Part shown: positions 34,807-43,408 of the stretch, one piece after another
Numbering within the stretch: position 1 is the stretch's first letter
How the letters are laid out: each line of letters begins with the position of its first letter
Source: JAHEGP01 sp963792875
GTDB taxonomy: Bacteria; Pseudomonadota; Gammaproteobacteria; Pseudomonadales; JAHEGP01
NCBI GenBank assembly: GCA_963792875.1
Contig: CAWBXV010000005.1
Location: 62,001 to 126,000 of the forward strand
Length of the DNA stretch: 64,000 nucleotides
Reading direction: 5' to 3'
Notes under the pieces: model-generated
What the model was told of the DNA's origin: nothing
Seen by the model: the letters and a program-made list of their open reading frames with translations, nothing else
The model's database searches: none
Translations under genes and position numbers: made by a program

Positions 34807-35785
34807 GCTGGCGTTCCCCTGGGCGCTGGCCGCGCTGCCTCTGCCGCTGCTGGCCTGGCGTCTGCTGCCGCCGTATCGCAGGCGCTCGAGCGCGCTGCGC
34901 GTGCCGTTTTTCGACGATATCGTGCGCGCCGCCGGCGCCCAGGCCAGGGCGGGGGCCGTCATCCTGCGGCGGCGTCGGTTGCAGATGATCAGCGCCGCCC
35001 TGAGCTGGTGCCTGCTGGTGCTGGGTCTGGCGCGGCCCGAGTGGGTGGGCGAGCCCATCGTGCGCACCGAGGCGGCGCGCGACGTCATGCTGGCGGTCGA
35101 CCTGTCGGGCTCGATGGACACTGCCGATTTTCCCGGCGAGGACGGTCCGGACGTGCGCCGCATGGACGCCGTGCGGCGCGTGGTCGACCGCTTCGTGGCC
35201 GCCCGCGACAGCGACCGCATCGGCCTGATCGTGTTCGGCAACCGCGCCTATATGCAGCTGCCCTTCACGCGCGACCTGGCGACGGCGCGGTCGCTGGTAG
35301 CCCTGATGGATGTCGGCATGGCCGGGCCGCAGACCGCCATCGGTGACGCCATCGGCCTGGCCATCCACGCTTTCGCGTCGAGCGAGCTGAGCGAGCGGCT
35401 GCTCATCCTGCTGACCGATGGCAGCGATACCGCCAGCAGGATGACGCCCCTCAATGCCGCCGGGATCGCCGCCATGCGCGGCATCGAAATCTATACCATC
35501 GGCATCGGTGACCCCGAGGGCACCGGCGAGGATCGGGTCGACTTTGACACCCTGCGGGAGATCGCCGCGCGCACCGGTGGGCAGTTCTTCGACGCGGCCG
35601 GGGAGGCCGGTCTGGAGCAGGTCTATCGGCGCATCGATGCCATCGCCGTGGCCGACGTGCGCACCCGGTCCTGGCGGCCCCGCGATTCGCTGGTGCACTG
35701 GCCGGCGGGGGCCGCCGTGGTCCTGACGCTGCTGACTTATGCGGTGCTGCTGCTGTCGGCGCGCCGGCGCGAGGAGGGGGCGTGA
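34799..35785 (+). CDS. VWA domain protein, BatA-like
   Basis: 328 residues: two N-terminal membrane segments, a von Willebrand factor A domain with an intact metal site (DLSGSMDT, and later LTDGSD), and a C-terminal helix (AAVVLTLLTYAVLLL). VWA proteins of this kind sit in the inner membrane facing the periplasm. GTG start overlaps the DUF4381 gene; its own stop overlaps the next start (GTGA). Confidence 0.88.
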   Translation: MLELAFPWALAALPLPLLAWRLLPPYRRRSSALRVPFFDDIVRAAGAQARAGAVILRRRRLQMISAALSWCLLVLGLARPEWVGEPIVRTEAARDVMLAVDLSGSMDTADFPGEDGPDVRRMDAVRRVVDRFVAARDSDRIGLIVFGNRAYMQLPFTRDLATARSLVALMDVGMAGPQTAIGDAIGLAIHAFASSELSERLLILLTDGSDTASRMTPLNAAGIAAMRGIEIYTIGIGDPEGTGEDRVDFDTLREIAARTGGQFFDAAGEAGLEQVYRRIDAIAVADVRTRSWRPRDSLVHWPAGAAVVLTLLTYAVLLLSARRREEGA

Positions 35786-36774
35786 TCGACTTCGAGCTGC
35801 TGCACGTGATCCGGCCGCTGTGGCTGCTGGCCCTGCCGGCCGTGCTCATCACCTGGTGGCTGGTGCGCCGACGGGAGAGCAGCCGCGCGCATGGCGTCAG
35901 CGTTATCGCCCCGCACCTGCGCGAGGCGCTGACCGTCAACCGCCAGGCGGGGCAGGGCCTGCGCGCGGTCGATGGCGTCGCCATCGCGCTGGTCGCCGCC
36001 ACCCTGGCGGCTGCCGGACCGACCTGGCGGCAGCAGCCCAGCCCCTGGTTTGCCGAGACGGCGCCCCTGGTGATCGCCATCGAGGTGTCGGACTCGATGC
36101 GCAGCAACGACCTGCAGCCCACCCGGCTGGAGCGGGCGCGCTTCAAGGTGCTCGAGCTGCTGGCCCTGCGCACCGGTGCGCGCACCGCGCTGATCGCCTA
36201 CGCCGGCAGCGCCCACATCGTGGTGCCGCCCAGCAGGGACATCGGCGTCCTGAAGCCCTTCCTGGAGGGCCTGGATCCGGCCATCATGCCCGCGCCCGGT
36301 GCCCGCGCCGCCGCCGTGCTGCCGCTGGCGCGGCAGCTGTTCAGCGACCAGGGCGCGGCCGGCACCCTGTTGTTCGTCAATGACGGCTTTGACAGCGCCG
36401 ATGTTCCCGCGCTCGCCGCGTTCGCCGGGCAGCCCGGCAATCCGTCCATGGCGGCGCTGGTGCTGGGCACCGAACAGGGCGGCGTGGCGCTGCTGCCGGA
36501 CGGTGCGCCGGCGTTGACCGCGGACGGCGGCAGAATCGATACCCGCGTCGACGCTCAGGCGTTGCAGCGGGTCGCGCGCCAGGCCGGGGTGGACATCGTG
36601 CGCGCCCGGGCTGACGACGGCGAACTGCGCAAGCTGCTGTCGACCATCGAATCCAACCTGCGGCAGGCCGACGACCCCCAGGCGCGCTGGCGCGACGAGG
36701 GCTGGTGGCTGCTGTGGCCGGCGGCGCTGCTGACCCTGGCGTGGTTCCGGCGGGGCTGGACCATGCCATGGTAG
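35782..36774 (+). CDS. VWA domain protein, BatB-like, with divergent metal site
   Basis: 330 residues, paralogous to the preceding gene: N-terminal membrane segments (RPLWLLALPAVLITWWLV), VWA domain, C-terminal helix (WWLLWPAALLTLAWF). The metal-site motif reads EVSDSM, so the first aspartate of D-x-S-x-S is glutamate. GTG start overlaps the previous gene by four bases; it overlaps the TPR gene by seven. Confidence 0.85.
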   Translation: MIDFELLHVIRPLWLLALPAVLITWWLVRRRESSRAHGVSVIAPHLREALTVNRQAGQGLRAVDGVAIALVAATLAAAGPTWRQQPSPWFAETAPLVIAIEVSDSMRSNDLQPTRLERARFKVLELLALRTGARTALIAYAGSAHIVVPPSRDIGVLKPFLEGLDPAIMPAPGARAAAVLPLARQLFSDQGAAGTLLFVNDGFDSADVPALAAFAGQPGNPSMAALVLGTEQGGVALLPDGAPALTADGGRIDTRVDAQALQRVARQAGVDIVRARADDGELRKLLSTIESNLRQADDPQARWRDEGWWLLWPAALLTLAWFRRGWTMPW

Positions 36775-37409
36775 CGCTGCGACGCGGCGAGCCCGGCCTG
36801 GCCGCGCAGCTGGTGCTGGTGACGCTGCTGGCAGGCATGGTGTTGGCCCTGCTGGCCTGGCGCGGCGGCGCTGGCATCGCGCTGTGGCTGACGCCCGATC
36901 AGCAGGGGCAGCGGGCCTATGACCGGCTGCGCTTCAGCGAGGCGGCCGATCTGTTCGAGGACCCCGTGCGCAAGGGGCAGGCGGCCTACGCGGCGGGCCG
37001 CTATGCCGAGGCGGCCGCCGCCTTCGGGCGCCTGCCATCGGCGCAGGCGTTCTACAACCGCGGCAACGCGCAGATGAAAGGGCGCGAATACGCCAAGGCC
37101 ATCGCCTCCTACGAGCAGGCGGTGGCCGAGGCGCCGGACTGGGTGGAGGCGCGGGACAACCTGGCCCTGGCGCGGCACGTACTGCAATACATCGAGGGCG
37201 CCCGCGAGCAGTCCGACACCGGCAAGATGGGTGCCGACGACTACCGATACGACAGCACCAGCAAGAGCGGCAGGGACATGGTGGTAGACCGGGAGTCAGC
37301 GCTCGCAGCGGCCTCGGCGGAAAAGTGGATGCGCTCGGTCAACACCGAGACGCGCGATTTCCTGCGCTCGCGCTTCGCCGTCGAAGCCAGCGCGGAGGCC
37401 GCGCCGTGA
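36768..37409 (+). CDS. TPR protein, BatC-like
   Basis: 213 residues with an N-terminal membrane helix (QLVLVTLLAGMVLALLAW, about 15-32) followed by tetratricopeptide repeats (AYAAGRYAEAAAAFGRL; AFYNRGNAQMKGREYAKAIASYEQAVAEAP). In Bat operons this protein is fused to or follows the VWA proteins and probably scaffolds them. The stop overlaps the start of the next gene as GTGA. Confidence 0.85.
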   Translation: MVALRRGEPGLAAQLVLVTLLAGMVLALLAWRGGAGIALWLTPDQQGQRAYDRLRFSEAADLFEDPVRKGQAAYAAGRYAEAAAAFGRLPSAQAFYNRGNAQMKGREYAKAIASYEQAVAEAPDWVEARDNLALARHVLQYIEGAREQSDTGKMGADDYRYDSTSKSGRDMVVDRESALAAASAEKWMRSVNTETRDFLRSRFAVEASAEAAP

Positions 37410-38662
37410 GGTTGCTGGCGGGCGCGCTGCTGGGCGCTGTGGCGATCTCCGCGGCGGCGGCGCCGACACCGATAGTGCGCGTGGCGATAAGCCCCGAGAC
37501 AGTCGCCGTAGGCGAGCCGGCGCGGCTGCGGGTCACGGTGCTGGTGCCGACCTGGTTCCGCGAGGCGCCCCGCTTCCCCTCCTTCGAGCTGGCCAACGCG
37601 ATCGTGCGCCTGCCGCCGGACGCCTCGCGCCCTACCAGCGCCCGCATCGGCCGCGACAACTGGTCCGGTATCGTGCGCGACTATCAGGTCTACCCGCTGC
37701 TGGGCGCCAGCTATCGCATGCCGGCGCAGACCCTGCGGGTGACCTATGCGGACCCCGACACCACCGGGCCGGTCAGCGTCGACGTCGAGGTGCCGGGGTT
37801 CGAACTGCGCGGCGAGGTCCCGCTGGGCGCCGCGGGGCTGGACCCGTATATCGCGGGCAGCGCGCTGCGGCTCGAGCGTGCCATCGAGGGTGACACCACG
37901 GCGCTGGTCGAGGGCGGGGCCCTGGTGGTGCGCTATGTCGCCGAGCTGCGGGGTCTGTCGGCCCTGTTCCTGCCGCCCCTGACGGCCGCTCTGCAGCTCG
38001 ATGGCGTGTCGATCTACGCCGACCAGCCGGTCGTCGAGGACGGTGAGCCGGCGCGGCGCAGCGAACAGCTGACCCTGGTGTTCCGCCGCGGCGGCGAATT
38101 CACGCTGCCTGGCGTGGCCCTGGACTGGTGGAATACCGCGACCGGCGAGATCGAGACGGCGACCCTGGCGCCGCTCACCTTCTCGGTGCAGGGCAAGGTC
38201 CCCTCGCTGCAGGAGCGCATGGCGGGGCTGCAATCCGCCTGGCGCGCCATCGCCCTGGCCCTGATGGGGCTGGCACTGCTGGCCTGGCTGTGGCGGCGCT
38301 GGGCGCCGGCGCTGGTGCGCGCGCTGCGGGAGCGGCGGCAGGCCTACCGGCGCTCCGAGCGCTGCGCGTTCAGGGCGCTGCGCACGGCGATCGCCGGCGG
38401 CGATGGGCGTGCCGCTCACCACGCCCTGCTGCGCTGGCTGCAACGCCTCGACCCCGCTACCGACGCGCGCCGCTTCGCCCGCGCCTACGGCGACGCGCAG
38501 CTGCAGCGGGACATCGACCAACTGAGCGCGGTGCTGTATCGGGGTGCCGCACAGCCCGTCGACCTGGCGCGCTTGTCGCGAGGCCTGGGCAGGGCCCGGC
38601 GGGCTTTCAGCGAGCGGCGCTCGGCGCAGCGGCGTGCATCGCTGCCGCCTTTGAATCCCTGA
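37406..38662 (+). CDS. BatD-like protein (oxygen tolerance family)
   Basis: 418 residues: cleavable signal (LLAGALLGAVAISAAAA), two periplasmic Ig-like regions (for example LVPTWFREAPRFPSFELAN), a membrane helix (AIALALMGLALLAWLWRRW, about 286-304), and a basic helical cytoplasmic tail. Last gene of the moxR-DUF58-DUF4381-VWA-VWA-TPR-BatD operon, whose overlaps throughout indicate one transcript. The family's role is envelope-stress tolerance in Bacteroides and Leptospira; unproven here. Confidence 0.8.
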   Translation: MRLLAGALLGAVAISAAAAPTPIVRVAISPETVAVGEPARLRVTVLVPTWFREAPRFPSFELANAIVRLPPDASRPTSARIGRDNWSGIVRDYQVYPLLGASYRMPAQTLRVTYADPDTTGPVSVDVEVPGFELRGEVPLGAAGLDPYIAGSALRLERAIEGDTTALVEGGALVVRYVAELRGLSALFLPPLTAALQLDGVSIYADQPVVEDGEPARRSEQLTLVFRRGGEFTLPGVALDWWNTATGEIETATLAPLTFSVQGKVPSLQERMAGLQSAWRAIALALMGLALLAWLWRRWAPALVRALRERRQAYRRSERCAFRALRTAIAGGDGRAAHHALLRWLQRLDPATDARRFARAYGDAQLQRDIDQLSAVLYRGAAQPVDLARLSRGLGRARRAFSERRSAQRRASLPPLNP

Positions 38663-38968
38663 GCCGTCGGGCAGGGCGGCCATCGGGGGGGGGGGGGGGC
38701 GCCGGCGCTGCGGCCAGGGTTGTGCCTGGTGCCACGCGCGGTCGATGGCAGGGATGATACCCGGCGAGCGGGTAAATGGTTTATCCTCTGGGTCTTCATG
38801 GGCGCTGCTGCGGCAGCGCAGGCTGGTGAGATTGATATCTGATGGATGGTTGCTGATGCGGTTACTGGCTGGAGGTTCACCCGCTGCGACGCGGCGCTCG
38901 CCGCCTCGTCAGCGGCGGCGCGGGGGCCCGGACCCGGCCGGCACTGGACTGGAGCCCTGTGCGCGGCT
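38663..38968. other. 306-base intergenic region with a G15 homopolymer
   Basis: Fifteen consecutive G residues occupy 38685-38699, by far the longest homopolymer noticed in the window. The rest is G+C-rich sequence before the histidine kinase gene, with one less G+C-rich patch (about 38757-38860, containing GGTTTATCC). No gene that I can support. Confidence 0.7.
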
Positions 38969-41002
38969 ATGAAACCCGCACCCATTGACGCGAATGAGTC
39001 AGAACGCCTCGCCGCCTTGCGGCGCTACGATATCCTCGATACTCCCGCCGAGGCGGAGTTTGACGACTTTACGGCGCTGGCCGCGCATATCTGCGGTACG
39101 CCTACCGCGCTGATTTCGCTGGTCGACGCCGAGCGCCAGTGGTTCAAGAGCCGCGTCGGCCTCGATGCGAGTGAGACACCGCGCGACATCTCGTTCTGCG
39201 GTCACGCCATTGCCCGGCATGAGTTGTTCGAAGTGCCTGACACGCTCGCGGACGAGCGCTTCAGTGACAACCCGCTCGTTACCGGCGCCCCGGACATCCG
39301 CTTCTACGCCGGGACGCCGCTGCTGACACCGGAGGGCTTAGCGCTGGGCACCTTGTGCGTGATAGACCAGGTGCCGCGCCGCCTGGCGAAGGCGCAGCGC
39401 GATGCGCTGGAGTCGCTGGGCCGTCAGGTGGTCCGGCAGCTGGAATTTCGCATGCTCAGCCGGCGGCAGCTCGCCACGATACGCGAGCGCGACATGAGTC
39501 TGGCGGCGCTCGAAGCCGCCAAGGCACAGGCGCAGGCCGAACGCGAGCGCGCCGAGCGGGCATCGCATGCCAAATCCGAGTTCCTGGCCGCGATGAGTCA
39601 CGAGATCCGCACGCCGATGAACGGTGTGCTCGGCATGACCGAACTGCTGGCCGCTACGGCCCTGGATGACGAGCAGCGGCGCTACGTCGAGGTCATTCGT
39701 CACTCGGGCGAGTCACTGCTTGAGATCATCGACACCATCCTCGATTTCTCCAGGGTCGAAGCCGGCAAAGTGGATGTGCGGCCGGTCAATTTCGACGCGG
39801 CGGAGCTGGTGCGCCATACTGTTGAGCTGTTTCAGGGGTCCGCGGTGGCGCATGGCGTCGATCTGCACTGTACACTCGACGCGCCCGCCGGCTGTCGGCT
39901 CATTGGCGACAAGCTGCTGATCTCCAGGGTATTGAGCAATCTGGTCAGCAACGCCGTGAAATTTACCCGCGGCGGCGCGGTGATGGTGTCGCTGCAGATC
40001 AGCGAGCAGCCCGACGCCCACCCGACCGCGGTGTTTTCGGTGCGCGATACCGGTATCGGGATCGCCAGGGAGGACCTGCAACGCCTGTTCAGGCCTTTCG
40101 AGCAAGTCGATAGCGGCGCGGCGCGCCGGTATGGTGGCACCGGTCTCGGGCTGGCGCTCAGCAAGCGCGTGGTTGAATTGATGGGGGGGGCGCTGAGCGT
40201 CGAGTCCGCTCCCGGCGCCGGCTCCCATTTTCATTTCGCGCTGACGCTGCCGCGCGCGCCGGCGGCGGCGCTGCGGTCGGCAGTGCCCCCGCCGAAGCGC
40301 CGCCTCCGGGGCCGCGTGTTGCTGGTCGAGGACAACAAGGTCAACCAGATGGTGGTCAAGGCCATGCTCGAAAAGCTGGGCGTGACGGTCAATGTGGCGA
40401 AAAACGGGCGCGAGGCGGTCGATTGCTGGAGAACCGGCGAGTGGGACGCCATTCTGATGGACTGCCAGATGCCCGAGATGGATGGCTATCAGGCGACGCG
40501 TGAGATACGGCAGCGGGAGGGCGCGGCAGAGCGCATGCCCATCATCGCGCTGACCGCCAACGCGATGTCGGGCGATGCCTACACGTGTTTCGTGGCGGGT
40601 ATGGACGGCTTTGTGGGCAAGCCCGTGAGTCAGACCGCGCTGGTGCGCGCGCTCGGCCGCTACCTGCCCGCGGAATCCGGCGAGTGCGCCCCGTCGGGCG
40701 CGCGCCTGCCGCTGGTGGACCCGGCGCGGTCGGCTGAGGCCGTAGCGGGGTTCCGCTGGGCGGCAGTGCACCTGGCGCGTGCACTGCGTTCCGAGGTGCA
40801 CATCGAGGATGCCGAGGCGGTGGCGCGCATCGCGCGCGAGCTCGAGGGCGCAAGCCGCGCCGCTGGCGCGCTGAAGCTGGCCGCGCTGTGCGCGGAGTAT
40901 GAGGCGCTGGCGCAGGCCGACGCCCTGGCGGAGGCGCGTGCGGGCCTCGTTGAGCTCGACGCCATGGTGCGCGCAACGCTGGCGGCATTCGAAAGACCGT
41001 AG
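38969..41002 (+). CDS. Soluble hybrid sensor histidine kinase (GAF-HisKA-HATPase-receiver)
   Basis: 677 residues, no membrane segment. GAF domain (about 25-165; ALISLVDAERQWFKSRVG, ISFCGHAI), coiled segment (185-200), HisKA with His211 in AAMSHEIRTPMNGVLG, ATPase with LVSNAVKFT, RDTGIGI and GGTGLGLALSKR, receiver with EDNKVNQMVV and Asp498 in LMDCQMPEMDG, Lys in GKPVS. The C-terminal 100 residues resemble an Hpt bundle, but where the phospho-histidine should be (AHxLKG) the sequence reads ARELEG (622-627). No partner response regulator is adjacent. Confidence 0.9.
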   Translation: MKPAPIDANESERLAALRRYDILDTPAEAEFDDFTALAAHICGTPTALISLVDAERQWFKSRVGLDASETPRDISFCGHAIARHELFEVPDTLADERFSDNPLVTGAPDIRFYAGTPLLTPEGLALGTLCVIDQVPRRLAKAQRDALESLGRQVVRQLEFRMLSRRQLATIRERDMSLAALEAAKAQAQAERERAERASHAKSEFLAAMSHEIRTPMNGVLGMTELLAATALDDEQRRYVEVIRHSGESLLEIIDTILDFSRVEAGKVDVRPVNFDAAELVRHTVELFQGSAVAHGVDLHCTLDAPAGCRLIGDKLLISRVLSNLVSNAVKFTRGGAVMVSLQISEQPDAHPTAVFSVRDTGIGIAREDLQRLFRPFEQVDSGAARRYGGTGLGLALSKRVVELMGGALSVESAPGAGSHFHFALTLPRAPAAALRSAVPPPKRRLRGRVLLVEDNKVNQMVVKAMLEKLGVTVNVAKNGREAVDCWRTGEWDAILMDCQMPEMDGYQATREIRQREGAAERMPIIALTANAMSGDAYTCFVAGMDGFVGKPVSQTALVRALGRYLPAESGECAPSGARLPLVDPARSAEAVAGFRWAAVHLARALRSEVHIEDAEAVARIARELEGASRAAGALKLAALCAEYEALAQADALAEARAGLVELDAMVRATLAAFERP

Positions 41003-41056
41003 CGCCCATCCGCTTATGCTAGACTGCGCCGCTTTCAGGTATCACTGCGGGTCTCT

Positions 41057-41755
41057 ATGCCTCCCTGGACAGTATTGGATACGGCTCAAATCCCTGGCGG
41101 CGGCGGCGAGCTCAAGCTGTCGCGGCGCGCTGACGAGTTCTCCATCCGCCTTTCGGGTATCCGCGGCGAGCTGATGAACAGCCGCATGCACGGCTCGGAA
41201 GAGGCCCTGGCGGAGCTGGGTTGCGCCCACCTCAGGTCGGTCGCCGACGCCAGCGTGCTGGTCGGTGGCCTGGGCATGGGCTTTACCCTGGCGGCGGCGC
41301 TGCGGACGGTGGCACCGTCGGCGCAGGTGACCGTCGCCGAACTGATACCCGCCGTCGTCGAGTGGAATCAGGGGCCGCTGGGTGACTGTGCCGGGCATCC
41401 GCTGCAGGATGCGCGGACGCGGCTGCATGTCGGCGATGTGGCCGCTTTGCTCGCTGATCGGCGGCAGGCCTTCGATGCGGTGCTGCTCGACGTCGATAAC
41501 GGCCCCGAAGGTCTCACCCACAAAGACAATCAATGGCTGTATTCTCTGGCGGGACTGGAGGCGATCTACCATTCGCTGCGTCCCGAGGGGGTGCTGGCCG
41601 TGTGGTCAGCCGGCCCCTGTTCCCTGTTCACCATCCGCCTGAAAAAAGTCCGCTTCAACGTCTCGCTGCATTCCGTGCGAGCCCGTAAAGGCAAGGGCGC
41701 TCATCACACCATCTGGCTGGCGCAAAGGCCCTGGCGCGCCAGGCATCGGACCTAG
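41057..41755 (+). CDS. Spermidine-synthase-like SAM-binding protein
   Basis: 232 residues with a Rossmann-fold methyltransferase core: VLVGGLGMGFTLAAAL (glycine-rich loop), VTVAELIPAVVEWN (acidic residue after strand 2), VGDVAALL, FDAVLLDVDNGPEG. These spermidine-synthase-like proteins (spermine/spermidine synthase fold) often lack the polyamine-binding residues; the substrate is unknown. The N-terminal LMNSRMHGSEEALAELG is typical of the group. It starts 54 bases after the kinase. Confidence 0.75.
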   Translation: MPPWTVLDTAQIPGGGGELKLSRRADEFSIRLSGIRGELMNSRMHGSEEALAELGCAHLRSVADASVLVGGLGMGFTLAAALRTVAPSAQVTVAELIPAVVEWNQGPLGDCAGHPLQDARTRLHVGDVAALLADRRQAFDAVLLDVDNGPEGLTHKDNQWLYSLAGLEAIYHSLRPEGVLAVWSAGPCSLFTIRLKKVRFNVSLHSVRARKGKGAHHTIWLAQRPWRARHRT

Positions 41756-41762
41756 CCAGCGG

Positions 41763-41780
41763 GGCAGGCGTCGGCCTGCC
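41763..41780. terminator. Hairpin between convergent genes, possible terminator
   Basis: GGCAGGC (41763-41769), loop GTCG, GCCTGCC (41774-41780). No T run follows on either strand, so termination would need Rho or simply stem strength; low confidence. Confidence 0.25.
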
Positions 41781-41866
41781 AGCGCGCGCACGCTGAGCCG
41801 CCGGCAGCTGGGCAGTCGGCGCGATGACCCAGCCCTCGATCGCGGGCCGCCTCGGCCGCTGACCCG

Positions 41867-43177
41867 CTAGCGCTGCAGCGCCTCCAGCAGGCGCAGGGTC
41901 GGGTAACCGTCGGCAGGCCAGCCCTGGCGCTGCTGATAGCTGCGCACCGCCTTGCGGGTGTTGGCGCCGATGATCCCGTCGGCCGGCCCCGGATCGAATC
42001 CCTTGGCGCGCAGTGCGTCCTGCAGCGCAACGCGCTGGCTGTGGCTCAGGGGCTGCTCGTCGACGGGCCATGGCGCCCGGATCCCGTCCTTGCCCTGCAG
42101 CCGATCGCTGAGCAGCCCGATGGCGAGCGCGTAGGAGGTCGAGTTGTTGTACTTGAGGATGGCGCGGAAGTTATCCAGCACCAGCAGCGCCGGGCCGCGG
42201 TGACCGGCCGGCAGCAGCAGCAAGGCGTTGGCGTCGTCCAGCGGCGCCGGGAGCGCAGGCGTGATCACCCCCAGCGCCCGCCAGCCGCGCACGCTCCGGC
42301 GGCTGTCGGGGTCCGCCTGGGCGTAGTCGAAATCCGGGCGCAGCTGCACTTCGAAGCCCCAGGGCTGCCCACGCTGCCAGCCTGACGCCTTTAGATAGTG
42401 GGCGGCGGACGCCAGCGCGTCGGCTGCGGAATTCCAGATATCGCGTCGGCCGTCGCCATCGAAATCCACGGCATGGGTGTTGAAAGTGGTGGGCATGAAC
42501 TGGGTCTGGCCCATGGCGCCGGCCCAGGAGCCGCGCATGTGGCGCGCGTCGATGTCGCCTTGCTGCAGGATGCTCAGCGCGGCCAGCAGCTGGGTGTGGG
42601 CGAACCGCTGCCGGCGGCCGGCATGTGCCAGCGTCGCCAGGGAGCGGATCACCGACCGCTTGCCCATGAACTGGCCGTAGTTGCTCTCCATGCCCCAGAT
42701 CGCCACCAGATAGGCGGCTTCGACGCCGTACTGCTGATAGATGGCCGCGAGACTGGCCTGTTCCTGCGCCTGCTTGGCCAGCCCCGTGCGCACGCGACCG
42801 GCGGCAGTGGCCCCCTCGAGGTATTCCCACACCGGCCGGGTGAATTCGGGTTGGCTGCTGTCGGCACGCAGGACCTCCGGGTCCGGCGTGATGTCGGCAA
42901 ACGCCGCGTCAAAGGTCTGCGCGCCGATGCCCAGCGCCAGCGCTTCGCGCCGGAACTGGTCGCGCCACTGGGCAAAACTGACCGCCGCCGTGAGCTGCGC
43001 CGGGTCCGCCGCGCTGCCGCTCGCAGCGGCGCCCGGCTCTGCGGCGCCCGCGCCGGCTGCCGGCCCGCCGGCGATGGGCTGCGCGGCACAGGAGGCGGTC
43101 AGCATGCCCAGGGCGAGCAGCAGTGTGCGAATGATCGGGGTGGGGCTGTGGGGTCGATTCATTGGTGCTCGATTCAT
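41867..43177 (-). CDS. Lytic murein transglycosylase (MltB-like) with peptidoglycan-binding domain
   Basis: 436 residues. Lipoprotein signal (TLLLALGMLTASC), transglycosylase domain with the catalytic glutamate in IWGMESNYGQFMG, AMGQTQFMPTTFNTHAVDFDGDGRRDIW given here in two conserved pieces (AMGQTQFMPTTF and DFDGDGRRDIW), and C-terminal PG_binding_1 domain (ALRAKGFDPGPADGIIG, TRKAVRSYQQRQG). Cleaves the MurNAc-GlcNAc bond to anhydroMurNAc at the outer membrane. Start at ATG 43177; another ATG at 43162 is possible. Confidence 0.9.
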   Translation of the reverse strand: MNRAPMNRPHSPTPIIRTLLLALGMLTASCAAQPIAGGPAAGAGAAEPGAAASGSAADPAQLTAAVSFAQWRDQFRREALALGIGAQTFDAAFADITPDPEVLRADSSQPEFTRPVWEYLEGATAAGRVRTGLAKQAQEQASLAAIYQQYGVEAAYLVAIWGMESNYGQFMGKRSVIRSLATLAHAGRRQRFAHTQLLAALSILQQGDIDARHMRGSWAGAMGQTQFMPTTFNTHAVDFDGDGRRDIWNSAADALASAAHYLKASGWQRGQPWGFEVQLRPDFDYAQADPDSRRSVRGWRALGVITPALPAPLDDANALLLLPAGHRGPALLVLDNFRAILKYNNSTSYALAIGLLSDRLQGKDGIRAPWPVDEQPLSHSQRVALQDALRAKGFDPGPADGIIGANTRKAVRSYQQRQGWPADGYPTLRLLEALQR

Positions 43178-43408
43178 CAAAAAGGGCGGCGCGTGGGGCT
43201 AAGGCATGGCGGGGAAGTGAGCTGCGCGTCTCACCGCCCCGTGGTGCGGGCCCGCAGCGCAGCATGGTAACCCATTGCGGTGGACTCACAACAGGGGCCG
43301 CCACGCCGCCAAGGGTGATCGACTTCGAGGGCGGTGCGCATTATCCTCTTTATGCTAGCCGAACGCGGCAGCGGTCACCCCAGTAATCAGCAGCTTGAGG
43401 ATTGCGCC

